Assembly: GCF_025370935.1 (NCBI RefSeq)
Contig: NC_133485.1
Coordinates: 3,824,284-3,888,283 of the forward strand
Direction: 5' to 3'
Source: Choristoneura fumiferana
Taxonomy: Eukaryota > Arthropoda > Insecta > Lepidoptera > Tortricidae
Length of the DNA: 64,000 nt
Numbering within the stretch: position 1 is the stretch's first letter; each line of letters starts with the position of its first letter. A program made the translations under genes and the position numbers. Below, piece by piece: positions 9,831-21,910 of this stretch. The notes under the pieces are model-generated. The model had not been told where the DNA came from. It did not search any database and saw only the letters and a list, made by a program, of their open reading frames with translations.

Positions 9831-12500
9831 ATAATTTTACTAGAATATTAATAGTTACAGAAGTTCTTGATGCAAAGGCTATCTATCGCCGTTCAACGCG
9901 GCAACGCGGCAAGCGTGTTGGGCACCTTTGCGCCAGGAACGATTCGAGGCGGTCTTTTTTTATAATATAAAAATATTATTTAAGTTAGCTAGTAGATTTA
10001 TTATTTAGTAGTATTTAGCTCTTAGGTTTAATATTGTATTTTCTATAAGTTTATATTCTTAAATATATTTTTCATCGTGTTACAGAAGAAAGTATTATTG
10101 TTCTATAATAAATATTGGATCCCAAGTGCCTATGCATGCATTTGATTTCTACAGAGAAAAGCTGTGCTAGATTTCTCTTTGCTTGGTATTTCATTACTTA
10201 CGATCGGCATTCCAGAAAGTTCATATCCGACAAAAGAGACTTAGTTGAGTATCTGGATGAATCTAGGACTTATTGAATCCGACTGAAACGTTTGCCAGAG
10301 ACATTAGATATTGTTGTCATTTTTTTAGCTGACAACGGAGATTTCTTCCTACTAAAATATTACAAAAATATGAACTTAATTTCGATTTTTTCTTTCAATT
10401 ATTAAAAACAAATCCTATGTTACTTTAAATACCACAGACTTCCTATACATTTTCTTGTATTTTCAATATTTTTATATTTAGGAACAATATTTTCGAGGGA
10501 TGATGGTCAATTGACTACAATTTTGTTTTTCATGAAAATTACAATTTCGAGAATCTGCCATTGATATGACACAAAAATAATTTACATGACTTTTCCATTT
10601 TCTTACTTTAAACAATTTGTTTTAGTTTTAGGTTTATTTATTTATTGTTTTTATCTATATAAGTATTTTAAGTCTAGTTTTAGTTTATTTATTGTAAATA
10701 TTCTATCAATAAATTATGATACTTTTCTTATTTACCTATATTTATTTAAACACATAGGTATGTGTTTAAATAAGTAAATGTCCCATATGTTATTGACAAA
10801 CGTAGCTGTCATTGTTGTTTGAGATTATTTTTTGTTTTATTTTACTGAAATAGTGAAATCAGATGACTTTGCTCCTCATACATCTTACTCACTAAGCAAA
10901 TAATAGCTTTCTAATACTAAATTCCAAATATAAACAACGAACCTTTAAATAAGCATCATTATAGACAGATCCAAACGAAGGCCCAAAATAGCCAAACTTC
11001 AAAATGAAATATCAATGCTTAAGTTTTATTATGATCTTTTGAAAAGAATCTCTCGTCGCAAAATCTTCAAAATCGAGTAAACAATCGAGTTAGAATGTTG
11101 AAATGACAGTACAATGTAACAAAGAGGGGGACAAAAGGGAGGGGGAGAAGTCTCCGAAGTTATTAATTTGAGAAGTGCCAATGCGTGACGGATTGCTTGG
11201 GAATTTCTTTTTTAATATGCTTTGTGTTGTTACGGTTTATATCGGGTTTCCTTGACCCCGTTTTTGATGGTGCATCTCGCGTGATATTGGGTTGCGGATA
11301 GGTTGTAGGTACTCATGCATTCTGCGCTAGTGTGAGTCTGTCGGAACTTTACTTTGCACTCTATACAAAGTGTTAATTAAATAACTGAAAACCAGAAAGT
11401 AATTTGCTCAGAATCGAGAGTAGAATTGATTTACTGTGTTTTAAATTAGGTTGTGTTTGTGTTTTTTTATCCCTTTTTTATTGTGCCCAGTCTAAATGTT
11501 ACGACTACTACAGGCGCCAATTAAATATTTTAGCGAGGTTGCATATGATTTTGATAATTTAATACTGACCGGTTTACTGTCACTATATTATGCTTTTCTT
11601 CTAAAAACGTCAAAGCGCAACTGACAAATACAAGTCATGAATGTAGAGTTAGAAATAAAGTAGAATTACTGACTTAGCAAAACACACCAATATCTTTTAA
11701 AATAACGAAGATATTCAAAAATAAATTCAATCAATTTACTTAAAATGAAACATATATTTTTGGGGTGTCTGAGGTTTTTAGTTATGTAATTAACACCTTG
11801 TATATCATGCCAATCATTTATTCAGTAGAAAGGCCGCAATGGGCACTTTTACACGTCATTTTTTAAACTACCAGCGCTTTCGAAAATACCATCATTGCCA
11901 AGAAGAATGCGCCGCAAGAAACTTGACAGAAAGTCATTTTTCTAAAATAAAATAATTACAAATAAAATACTTAAAAACTACAGTAAACAATTATAAAGAA
12001 AAAAATACAAAATAAAATAATAATACAGGGATGTATGGGGTCCCTTGGTTACAAAACTAAACACTTACTATATCTACAATATTTACAATACTTTTCCTCT
12101 ATTCATTATAGCCGTGGTACGCTATAAATGTTAAAAATTAAACTGTAAAATCCTTAATGGAACTTGAAACTCGAATACAAACTGTAATAAATATGAACAT
12201 AAAATTGCACAAAAAATTTATCGAGTTTCCGATATCACTGTTTCTACATTTGGTTTTAGTGATTAACTTTCAGCAAATCTGAAACTCGGCGATGACACTC
12301 TAGGGAATCGAGTTGGGAGTGTATTATTTATTGTTATTTCAGTTGGCAGTTGAGAATTAAATTAGCGATTTTAAGGTTTTGTAAATCAAGATTTTTAGCA
12401 GTATACGAAAATTGCACTTTGTGCTAAGTTATTTTGATGATTCAGTTGTACACTGAAAATGTTTTGTTACCACAAGTTTTTTATACCATGAAGTTATTTT
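9831..12500. other. Long AT-rich region without recognised gene
   Basis: The 2.7-kb interval has no reading frame with protein-like composition. The longest plus-strand frame near 10586-10777 is rich in Phe, Tyr and Leu because of T-runs. A few short inverted blocks such as AATAAATTATGATAC are present. It may be intronic or intergenic. Confidence 0.4.
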
Positions 12501-12502
12501 TG

Positions 12503-12680
12503 GTAATATTATGAATGCGAAAATGATGATGTGTCTATATGTTTGTCTATCCATTTTATCTGTTACCTTTGGCTGAATTGATTTAAATGACGTTTGTTAT
12601 GGAAATATTTCGAGACTGTGGAAAGGACAAAGAATACATTATTATTTTATCCCGAAAAATTATGTAGTTCTTAATTCTGC
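12503..12680 (+). mobile_element. Lep1-like Helitron, 5' part
   Basis: TAATATTATGAATGCGAAAATG matches the family start, and TTTATCCCGAAAAATTATG is the conserved central block. The 3' end is missing. Confidence 0.5.
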
Positions 12681-13379
12681 GCTAATTTTTCATTTTTTTT
12701 ATCAAAACTAAAAACAGAATAGTTCAAAAACCCGTTTTAGTCCAAACTTTACTACCTACTTATATATCTAATACTACCCCTCTACCTCTACTCCTATTCT
12801 ACTTATATTTAATACTTATATATCTGACTCAAAACACTATAACTTTGAAATAAATTGCAAAAGTAATGGCACAAGAACTCCAAGAATTTAGCCACATTAA
12901 CCGAGAAACGTGAAAAGAAACCACCCCAAGAACAATTCTACAACAGGGCCCGACAACTAAACAAAACTCTTAAGAAATCTCTTAATCTCGTTAAGAAATA
13001 CAGCACATTTCAAGAGGACAAGATAACGTATAAATAAAAAGGAAGGAAACTTTATAGACCGAAGACTGGATGCCTTTAAACGTGGGATCAAAAGAAAACT
13101 GGCCATCCGAACCAACTTAGCGACAAACTTCTGGGAAGGCGTGAGCGTAGCGGGATCTATTTCGTAACACTAGATGCCATCAACATTATCATAGTAATAG
13201 GATAAGAGCCCTAAAAATTTTTTAATAAGAGCAGTCGCAGTTCTAACAGACCACATTTTTAATTTTCATTCAATTTTTAAGGATAAATCGAGAAAAACTA
13301 ACGCAACGTTGCCAGCTCATCAGGTAGGTATTAACGCTCTTATCTTAATTCCTCAGTACCTACCTAGCAGTAACGCGTC

Positions 13380-13450
13380 AGTGGCCTGACATAGCGCCAG
13401 AACGGGAGTTGTGGAGGTCAAGAGCGGAGGTTTTTGCCCAGCAGTGTGAC
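13380..13450 (+). mobile_element. LINE 3'-end fragment
   Basis: CAGAACGGGAGTTGTGGAGG then TTTTTGCCCAGCAGTGTGAC resembles the ending of several lepidopteran non-LTR elements. It is very short. Confidence 0.3.
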
Positions 13451-13559
13451 ACTATCTATTTAACAAAAAATAAGATTGCCAGAAAATACAGTAGACGTAC
13501 ATATTTTTTCTTTTGTCTATTATAAACAAAAATTTTGAAGATATAGGCAGTCAATATTC

Positions 13560-13893
13560 CGCGTGACGTTACGCTTAGCGACATTTTAAGGCGCGGCGTC
13601 ACAGCACGGGCCCCGCTCTCAAATTTTATCGCGCTTCATCTATGTCATTTATTGTTTGATTGATAAAACAAAAAATATGTGTCTAATATTTTCTGATTAT
13701 CTATCTAACGGGCTAAATATATAGTAGATTGTACAACAAGAGCATAAAACAAGCCATTTTACCCAAGACGTTCATATAGTGGATAGACACGTCGAGGGGA
13801 AAATGGGTTTAATGCTAGAGTTTTACACTCCGCTTTTCACTTCGATGGCGAGGAAATGAAATAGCAACAGTGGAAACAATTGTTCACTTACTA
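13560..13893 (-). repeat. Unclassified interspersed repeat, inverted partner of 26861-27130
   Basis: It shares, in inverted orientation, GCATAAAACAAGCCATTTTA, CGTTCATATAG, CGAGGGGAAAATGGGTTTA and TTCACTTCGATGGCGAGGA with the 26.9-kb copy. Its outer part (13590-13620) is unusually GC-rich. I see neither terminal repeats nor coding frame. Confidence 0.6.
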
Positions 13894-14590
13894 TGTTCAT
13901 TTTATTTTTCATGCATTACAACAATAACAATATTATGTGAAGCATCAATGTAGTTCATTATCTTAGTATTTGTAATTCATTACAACGCATTTTATTTTTA
14001 ACTAATATCTAATTCACAATTTTCACAAACGATTAAGTGTTTATAACTCTTTCATAATAATTATGAAATAATTATTAATTAGACAAGCACTGTCTATGTA
14101 AAAATAATTAGCCAATTTATTGAGTGCACATAAATTATTCTTAATCCATACCGATGTTCAAATCAAAATACAGGTTTTATAACGTTTGCATCTGATTTCA
14201 AGTGACACCTTTTCACACGCGCGTATAATTTGCGCGTTTAAAACCAATAAGGAAAATACCATAAAATTTACAGCTAATCAAACGAAACACGGGTTTATGC
14301 CTTCAAACGTGTTAACAAAGAATATTCTCAAACAGTCGCCATTAGAAGTAACGTCTACTGCAATGCCGCATCATAAAACAATGCGAGAGTTTGTTCAAGC
14401 GGATACAAGTTGTGTCGCTCTCTATATGGAAATAACTTCTACATGGTAGTCTCCAGTGTTTGTAGCATAAATAAGGAGGACTATACTTGTTTTACAACGT
14501 AAATGTAACTTTACGTGGACTATTTGACGATCGGGTAACTTAGAGTATTTGACATGAAATAAGCACATGTTTTTCTCTAGAGCCTTTTGA
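13894..14590. other. Unassigned AT-rich spacer
   Basis: An 87-codon plus-strand frame at 14186-14449 has no recognisable motif, and neither splice nor start context supports it. Confidence 0.4.
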
Positions 14591-14594
14591 CGTA

Positions 14595-14698
14595 TTATCA
14601 TCATCAGCCGGAAGACGTCCACTGCTGAACAAAGGCCTCCCCCTTAGAACGCTACAATGAACGACAACTCGCCACTTGCATCTACCGGTTACCCGCAA
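14595..14698 (-). mobile_element. RTE-like LINE 3' tail
   Basis: TCATCATCAGCCGGAAGACG, then TCCACTGCTGAACAAAGGCC, then GTTGTCGTTCATTGTAGCG on the opposite strand, matches the plus-strand tails at 37376-37470 and 38290-38400. Confidence 0.75.
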
Positions 14699-14699
14699 T

Positions 14700-15212
14700 A
14701 TACCTGCCATTAATTTATTTTCTGTAAAGTTTTCAATATTCAATTCAGTGCAAATTGTTCCCGAGACCCCATATCCTCGAATCATGTATTTTTTTACAAT
14801 TGTTCGAAATGTTCAGTGCAACAATATTTTAATTTATCTCTTATATTCTATACCTTTTCCAACTTTAGGTTTAATAAAAGCATGGTGGCGCCTACTTTCT
14901 CTCTTTAGTTGTTTTTTTTGTCATTTTGAACTTTTCCTATTTTTTGTGCTTGTCAAACTGAGCCTCAGTTGCACCTGCACCCTGAGAGCTAGCCGGCAAC
15001 AGCATCTCGTGTGAAAACCTCATAACCACCCTCACACCTTAACATTTTTTTATATCATTAAACCAAAAGAATTAGCTCGTTGAAGTGGTCTCCGCTCAAC
15101 AGTTACCACTAGAGCTATCCTGAGCGAGAATAGGTAAATGAAACGATTATATTGGTCCATGACAAACACATTTCTCGCAGTATATCTTCGCACATATCTG
15201 GTGAAATTGCAG
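14700..15212. other. Unassigned spacer
   Basis: A 112-codon plus-strand frame at 14676-15014 starts inside the LINE tail and is rich in Phe and Leu. I regard it as fortuitous. Confidence 0.4.
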
Positions 15213-15320
15213 CCAAATACAAAGAGAGAAAGAAAGAAGGAAAGAAAAATTTATTTTGGCTCCATAAGTACCACCTGTTACAACAACTATTAAGAACTTC
15301 ATCCCTTTTGAAATCGGTTA
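15213..15320. repeat. (AAGA)n-headed retroposon fragment
   Basis: GAGAGAAAGAAAGAAGGAAAG is followed by ATTTATTTTGGCTCCATAAG, as at 9585-9670. Confidence 0.45.
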
Positions 15321-16259
15321 AAAGCGCAAATAACAGCTATGCAGCGACTAAATAAAATTTCCATTATTGGTTGTTACACGTACAGTATCACCAGCGATTT
15401 TCAGGAACCTTTTTGGAAAACAAAATATTTACTGAAGCCCTAATTTTTTTTATACAGAGTAGTATGGCAATTGGCCACTTTCAGTGTTTAGCGGTAACAC
15501 AATACCTAGCTACATAAACGGATATTGCTTGTGTCAGCGACAATCTTAGCGTATTGGCTCTGTGCACGACATCAGCGCCACCTAGCGTCCGCAACTTTGG
15601 TGGCTCTGATGCTCTGACGTTTTGAATGACCTATAACGTATTAATTTATAATACAAAATTACTGTGATACCGTGGGTGGACAAAAGGTTGTGAATTCATT
15701 TTTGGTCATTTAAATTAAATGAGGTAAGTAAAATTTATTTTAAAAGTGTGTTTTATTTTCGGTATGTCGGGCTTTGTTTACTTCATGTTTAGTTGTACTT
15801 TTACTGTTAAAAGAAAAGATAAAGCTATCTTATTGATTTCTTTGAATAATAGTAAAATTATGTAATTGTTCTTATATCGCTGGTAATAAATTAAATATCG
15901 TTATCATTTTGAAGACAGGTTTTGTGAGTATCACTCAATATAAAATTTCAACAAAACAGGGACTGTATTCAATAATTCAAGCTCGCATCATAACACAAAC
16001 ATCAATTACTAAAATTAGGTAGTTAAAGTCTATACAAATAGCTTTGAAAATGACAGATACATATGAGTATGACAGATGACGGAGCCAGAACTATTTCTAC
16101 TTTTGGCTACCATGAGCGCTGTGATAAATTTCATCACTCCTACCTAGTACTTCGCACCCTCTCAATATAATCTAAGTCTGACTAAATAAAGAGGTTCTTG
16201 CACATTTACAACTAGCGTCTCATTGACCACCACGTTCCTTTCATCCTATATTACAACAG
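15321..16259. other. Unassigned spacer with a lone splice-donor-like site
   Basis: ATGAGGTAAGTAAAA at about 15719 is a good donor sequence but has no supporting open frame upstream. Confidence 0.35.
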
Positions 16260-16525
16260 AAATAGGCTTGCGTTTAACCAAAATCAGCCTGATGGTAAGC
16301 AAAAATGTACCGTGGACTAAGATGGAGCACGCTTGCCTAATAAATGCCTATTCACCCTAGATTCGAAGACGTCTAGATTGTAGCGATCAGGGGACACAAA
16401 CTGGCAGAGCATTCCAGTCCTTAACTGTCCGGATAATGAAGGACGAGCGAAAACGATTTGTGCGAATTTTAGGGATGCTGACAGGAGGAAGACTGCGCCT
16501 ACTTCTCGACCTGTAGTCAAAACTT
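16260..16525 (-). mobile_element. Non-LTR retrotransposon C-terminal fragment
   Basis: The minus-strand frame includes ARPSLSGQLRTGMLCQFVSP and DRYNLDVFESRVNRHLLGKR. I recognise this as a carboxyl end found repeatedly in lepidopteran LINE proteins (a short Asp-Arg-Tyr-Asn-Leu region followed by a basic stretch). It is truncated on its 5' side. Confidence 0.55.
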
Positions 16526-16581
16526 GACATGAAATGGAAGGTCGTACTCTACAAACTCACAATACTCCAGTACCATAAGTA

Positions 16582-16878
16582 TTTTTTTTTTTTTTATTTT
16601 TTTTTATTCGACTGGATGGCATACGAGCAAGTGGGTCTCCTGATCGTAAGAGATCACCACCGCCCATAAACAACTGCAACACCAGGGGCATTGCAGACGC
16701 GTTGCCAACCTAGAGGCCTAAGATGGGATGCTTCATGTGCCAGGAATTTCACCGGCTGTCTTACTCTCCACGCCGAAACACAACAGTGCAAGCATTGCTG
16801 CTTCACGGCAGGATTAGCGAGCAAGAGGGTGGTAGCAATCCGGGCGGACCTTGCACAAGGTCCTACCACCTGCAACTT
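16582..16878 (-). mobile_element. 3' end of a non-LTR retrotransposon, poly-A terminated
   Basis: A T-run at 16582-16606 is the poly-A in the sense direction. The body is the inverted counterpart of 498-787, with high similarity over GGATTAGCGAGCAAGAGGG and AACCTAGAGGCCTAAGATGG. Confidence 0.65.
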
Positions 16879-17245
16879 GTGTGTGTGTTTTGATTATGGC
16901 CAGTATTTCTTGGCTTGAAGCTTGGTGGAGCAAGGGATCCGCGGATACATACCATTCGCCCGATACGTATACAAGTGTATATCGTAGCGGTAGCAGTATC
17001 CAATAGCAATTGAGTTACACAATTCGCCTTTGAATTTGTATAGGGACTCGGCTTTCGTGATATGGGATTAGCGAGGCTTTTATAAACAAACTTTCGTTGC
17101 TATTTTAAGGACGAATCAGACCCGTTTGTGTTAACTGTCTTAACTGTCGCCAGTTTGCTTTAATCTTACTTTTCAATGTTAAAATACTTTTAACTTTTCA
17201 GTATTAGCATCTTGTTGACTCAAAGGCATATTTTTATTATTTTTA

Positions 17246-17698
17246 GGGTTCCGTACCTCGAAAAGCTCAAGGGGAATACTCATATCTGCAGTCCCTTGAA
17301 GCCTTGAAAAAATCAACCTTTTAAATCAACGCAATCAAAAGTTACAGTAATTAAACAACGTGATTCCATATGGATACAAATTGCCGTGCACTGAAAACCT
17401 ATAGGGTACTTCGAGTTGTCCTAGCATTTTTAAATTTCGTGTGAAGGTAGCTATTATAACATAACAAACTACAAAATTATGATGTTTTTTATTTTTTATG
17501 TTTGTCTCTAAGTATCAATGGCCTACATAATCTGACCAGACACTGCGTACGTTTTGCTTAGGAGCAGGGCTCTGCTTACACTGGTAGTTTTAAATCATGC
17601 GGAAAAAGCGGGAAATATCTTCAACACTCCGTTTACATACCTATAAATGTGTACGGAACCCTCGGTACGCGAGCCCGACTCGCACTTGCCGGTTTTTT
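17246..17698 (+). mobile_element. Interspersed repeat ending CGAGCCCGACTCGCACTTG
   Basis: The start GGGTTCCGTACCTCGAAAAG and the end ACGGAACCCTCGGTACGCGA plus CTTGCCGGTTTTT define a repeat related in its ends to the 2040-2618 family but different internally. A decayed end copy lies at 18187-18233. It is non-coding. Confidence 0.65.
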
Positions 17699-17699
17699 T

Positions 17700-18186
17700 A
17701 ATGGGGCTCCCATACAGCTAATAGGGAGAACTAAAAAAATGTTGATCATTAGTTTAGAGAGCCGTTGTTTAGAGCTCGTTGAGGAGATAAATTGATTAAG
17801 GGTCTGTTTCTGACGAATTTTGGCATGTTGCCTGTGTACGTCTTTCGTGGCTGACTAAATCGATGTGAGAGCCACAAGTTCGTCCACAGGCCTGAGAAGC
17901 GAAGTGCAGAACCGCCTTGATATCTTTACTATCTCTTGTCAGCAAGTGTCTTGAACCAGGCTTCGTCGCAATACTTGCGACCCTCCAATACTCGTTTGGC
18001 CAATCAGTGCGGTTTTCCGCTAGCTTTTCCAGTCATGTGTGTTAAAATTAAAAGCCACTAAAGCCGTCTTTTTCACTTAAATTCTTCCGGAGAATTTTTG
18101 AAGTTCCATCGCCTTTCACTTATAAACATCAATATTATTAAAAATCAGATTTCTTCTTTGAAATTCTTCATTTTTTTTGCTATTAT
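17700..18186. other. Unassigned spacer
   Basis: A moderately GC-rich stretch (17860-18040) has no open frame that I can support. Confidence 0.35.
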
Positions 18187-18425
18187 GTACCTAAACCTTG
18201 GTGCACGAGTCCGGCTCAAACTTTGCTGTTTTTTTATATAACCAGTGTACCGTTTCTTGCAAAGGCCAGCAGAGGGAAGTGGGCCCGAGATAAAATGATC
18301 TCACTTTTACTTTCGATCAAAATCTCTACCCATGTACAACACAACTGGAATGTTAATATCGCTCGGGACTCGTCGGTTTTCCTCATTTTTCTGAAGATTC
18401 ATATGAGAAATAAAAATATATATAA

Positions 18426-18528
18426 GGGGCTGTTTCAGCACCCATTGATTCCTTTTATTTGACGAATAAATGTGATGCCGTCTCCGTCTATTCGAACAAA
18501 ACAAACAAAGACGGCATCACATTTATAA
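18426..18528. mobile_element. Short palindromic MITE (GGGGCTGTTTCA family), partial
   Basis: GGGGCTGTTTCAGCACCCAT then TGTGATGCCGTCTCCGTC and the mirrored GACGGCATCACATTTAT. The intact relative is at 58467-58616. Confidence 0.65.
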
Positions 18529-18529
18529 A

Positions 18530-18968
18530 ATTTGGAATTGAAATAAAAAATACAAAAAGATTCCAAAAAACCAATCTTAATTTGATTGCTTAATAACGAC
18601 ATCTTTTGTCCGGGTGAGCGGTTAGTTCCAATAGGGTGCTGAAAGTTTCTCGATGAGGGTTACAGCATAGATGTCGCTAGTGTCGCTGCTTAAGTGACTA
18701 AATAAGAAAACGAACAAGCTGAGATATGTGGTGCATAGGAGAACTTCGTGTCTGTATCACTGTCCAGTGGTGGTGTAGTGGTATAGCACGTGGCACGGAA
18801 TGCCGAGGACCTGGGTTCAATTCCCAGCGCTGGTCTTACTTTTCTGGTTTTTCTATGAATCTATAGTTTGTATTTTCGATATGCGTTTTACGGGATAAAG
18901 TAAAAGTAACAAAAAAAAATTGGAATTGAAACAAAAAATACAACAAGATTCCAAAAAAACAGTCTTAA
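18530..18968 (+). mobile_element. tRNA-like SINE unit with partial tandem second unit
   Basis: The tRNA-like part lies at 18764-18836: GGTGGTGTAGTGGTATAGCA (A box) and GGTTCAATTCCCAGCGCTGG (B box and acceptor-like stem). The unit ends CGGGATAAAGTAAAAGTAAC and runs directly into a second start AATTGGAATTGAAAC, so copies are joined head to tail. Relatives lie at 25279-25950, 33305-33480 and 35055-35560. Confidence 0.7.
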
Positions 18969-19359
18969 TCACAATTATCCGTCAGAGAAATTTAATCAAT
19001 GTTTGGTGAAACAGGGGGTCAATGTCGGTTATTTTTAATAAAATTAAACTAGCTTGCTAAATTTTAGCAAGCAAGTTTAATTGTATTAACCCTTATACAA
19101 TGTTCTCCTTTAATAATTTAACAAAGTAAACACGGAACTATGTAGGCAATCCCAAACAATAAGTCAATATTAAAAGTTTTTCCTACCATGTTTTTGATAG
19201 AGTTAGGTCAGCTGTACGTGAGTTGCGGTGGAAGGCCAAAAGCTGTGTCGGCCAAAGTTGGTCAGTCTGGAAACTTGCTATAATTTGTGCGCGCAACGTG
19301 CTCATGTGGAGTGGTTTTGGGAAGGAATAAACAAACAATCCTTTTTCGTTTTTTTTTAT

Positions 19360-19436
19360 CATCTTCCTACTCGTGTTAGCCATGTAGGACGTCTACTGTT
19401 GGATGAAAGCCTCCCCCATGGATCTATAGTTGCTTC
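19360..19436 (-). mobile_element. RTE-like LINE 3' tail
   Basis: ATCATCTTCC...AGGACGTCTACTGTTGGATG then AAAGCCTCCCCCATGG is the antisense of the conserved carboxyl end and tail. Confidence 0.6.
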
Positions 19437-19439
19437 GCA

Positions 19440-20520
19440 GATCGTATAAATAAAAAATCTTCAAATAATCAAAATAATTTTACTGTTTTTAACATAATTA
19501 TTAATTTAGTTTCTCACTGATGTCCTTGTAAGCATGCAAATAAACGTACAATTTTTTAATTATGTACATAAATCAAAGTGTATTTATAATTTAATTAAAA
19601 GGAACAATAAGATACTTATAAAAAGCTATTTTTTCTTGACGTCCGTTAAACACTCTCCTGATCATCCTAAGTCTTGACACTGAAATAATGTTTTCACTAC
19701 ACACGAAAAAACTGCAAAACACAGCAATAAATCCATTAAAAGCGATCCGAAGAAAGGCTGTAGATATCAAAGAAAACTCGGATACAACACAAAAACTCAG
19801 CTCCATATTTAAGCTTTCAATTTCTTTTCGAAAAAATCGTGTTTGAGATACGCAAATAAAGGCTCAAGTCTCGAACTAAAAGGTTCTCGCTATCGGAGAG
19901 ACAGGGAAAGACAGATAAAATACTTATGAGAAATTCTTTAAAGTAGGTATTCACTGTGAAAACGCCAGACACTTAGCGGATCGCGCGAGAATTTAAAGCA
20001 GTTTGTACGTCCCAGTTCTTGAGAGTTATCATTCGCTGTGCTTAATAAATTCTGTTTATATTAACAGCGAAACTTCGGCTAAGTTGCATATTGCAGGCTG
20101 TTTAATCTTGACTAAGTTCATCCTCTGTTTCGGTTTTGGTTCCTTTGAAAACTTTGTTTCTCTCAGTGAGATGGAGTGAAGGTTATATTTATTCTGCTAA
20201 GTTGGTCCGCGCTTACTGGATAGCTTTGTTGGATTTGAATGCTAATTAAATTCAGTGTCTTATGTAACTATATGGCTAAATAATGATCTGGCTCTGATAA
20301 TGAAACTGGCTACGGTCTGGTTTATTGTTAAAATTACGTCAACGTTTCAAAATCAGCCAAATCAACCATAGCTGAACATTTGTTGGAATCTGAACCGAAC
20401 CACTGGATCGAGCTTAACAATCCTTAAATTGTAATCCAGTGACATAATCATAATTTTACTGCGTCTAAAGACTGCACCAAGCACGGCTAACTTAAATTGA
20501 CTACATTACTACGACAATTT
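19440..20520. other. Unassigned spacer
   Basis: No gene is recognised. The 71-codon minus-strand frame at 19591-19806 has no family signature. Confidence 0.4.
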
Positions 20521-20531
20521 TAATATTTCAG

Positions 20532-20649
20532 CAGGAAAATCTGGCAACTTTACAATTTTGGAGCACATTGCAGGATCAAATCCAAGGCTTACGCCAATAT
20601 TGCTGGAAGCTAATAAAATTTTACGACGAAGTAAATAACTGCCATCTAG
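20532..20649 (+). CDS. Candidate internal or terminal host exon, unknown protein
   Basis: The acceptor TTTTAATATTTCAG is followed by 118 bases and a strong donor (CTAG then GTGAGT). In frame 1 the segment is open and reads QENLATLQFWSTLQDQIQGL then RQYCWKLIKFYDEVNNCHL. In frame 3 it reads GKSGNFTILEHIAGSNPRLT then PILLEANKILRRSK and stops at a TAA. Frame 1 would suit an internal exon (phase 0 in, phase 1 out), and frame 3 a last exon. Phase 0 entry is compatible with the exon-like segment at 9338-9408, but no continuity is shown. I recognise neither product. Confidence 0.3.
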
Positions 20650-20659
20650 GTGAGTTTCA

Positions 20660-21015
20660 TTTAATAAAGTACAACTTTGAAATCGAATTGATTAATATTT
20701 TCTATTAGAGTACTTAGGAATCTTAGGATAATGGATTTCAATAAACATAGTAGTAGTCAACGGCTGTTATAAAGTAAATCTTGACACATTACACAACTAT
20801 AATCATAGACAAAAAATGGACTTTTGTTGAGTGTTACTTGTTGAGTGCGACAGAATAGCAAGTAAGTATAGCATTTCTTTTACAATGGGTAATATTGACA
20901 ATATTTAACGGCAGCAGATTTTACCATTAACCAAACTGAATCGCGCACTAGGGTAAAGCCTTTTTGCTTTAAACAAAATTTTAACATTTCATACATCTGC
21001 CAACGCCATACTTAC
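20660..21015. other. Unassigned spacer
   Basis: Nothing is recognised. Confidence 0.4.
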
Positions 21016-21110
21016 GAGTACTAATAATAATATTATAAATCGAAAGCGAGTTTGTTTCTTTATTTCGCTTTTATGCCAAAAATACTGAACCCGAGGTTGG
21101 AATGGATAGA
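21016..21110 (+). mobile_element. Lep1-like Helitron 5' fragment
   Basis: TACTAATAATAATATTATAA then CGAAAGCGAGTTTGTTTC matches the family 5' end. The remainder is lost. Confidence 0.45.
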
Positions 21111-21243
21111 AACACACTTGGAATCATAATCGTTATCACGAGCTCTTTCTGTCACATGGCATAAAACGAGGGTAGAAAGAGATACTGACTGCGATTGCAA
21201 ACGTCAGCGCGTTAAGCCACATTCACATTTATCATTTTATATG

Positions 21244-21381
21244 GTTGCGTTCACATTTATCTGATGCAGTGTCTTGTATCGGCTTGTGTTGTGTCGCGTC
21301 AAAGCTATAGAGAGAGAGAGAGAGAGAGAGAGACAGATATCATCACAACACAACAGAACAAAAAAATGTGAATGCGGCAAC
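21244..21381. mobile_element. Small TIR element with internal (GA)n
   Basis: GTTGCGTTCACATTT at the left and AAATGTGAATGCGGCAAC at the right form inverted ends with one mismatch. A perfect GA run of about 12 units lies inside at 21309-21333. Confidence 0.55.
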
Positions 21382-21910
21382 ACAGAAACACAGAAACAAC
21401 AACACAGAAAGAAAAGAAAGAAAACATTTTATTCGTAACAACATCCACAGCCTTTACAGTTACACAAAACGATTTTAAAAGGAAAACGATCGCAACTTTA
21501 TAAGCACTAAAATTGAATTTAATGTTGATGTTGTTTATATAATAAAGAATTTCAAAAACTTCCTTTTTGTTGTCACAACTTGAGTCCAAACCGTTGGGTT
21601 TCTAGTTATTGGATGGCCATTCATTACTGACTGTATTTTTTTTATCTTCAGACCTAGCAAATCCACGATATCCATTTTACAGTTAATAAAACATTCTTTG
21701 TGGAATAATCAAATGGTCTCTCTCAAGTTGCGTTTAAAGTGTTATCAAACAAACGACTCCTCGGTTGTTTTCATTTCATTAGTCTGAAAATTGATACACT
21801 GGCGACTACTAGGACTGAGTACTCTCTACGCATCCCTCGCAACACATTCCTCGTACACATCCTGCACCATGTTTTGTATAATAATATATCGGCGGCCAAT
21901 CGCAAAATCC

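Noticed and set aside
14676..15014. 112-codon Phe/Leu-rich frame resembling membrane segments
   Set aside because: It starts inside an antisense LINE tail and its hydrophobicity follows from T-runs. There is no start or splice context.
18764..18836. Possible functional tRNA gene
   Set aside because: A and B boxes are clear, but the anticodon region gives no standard seven-base loop with U33, and the block recurs as part of a SINE-like unit.
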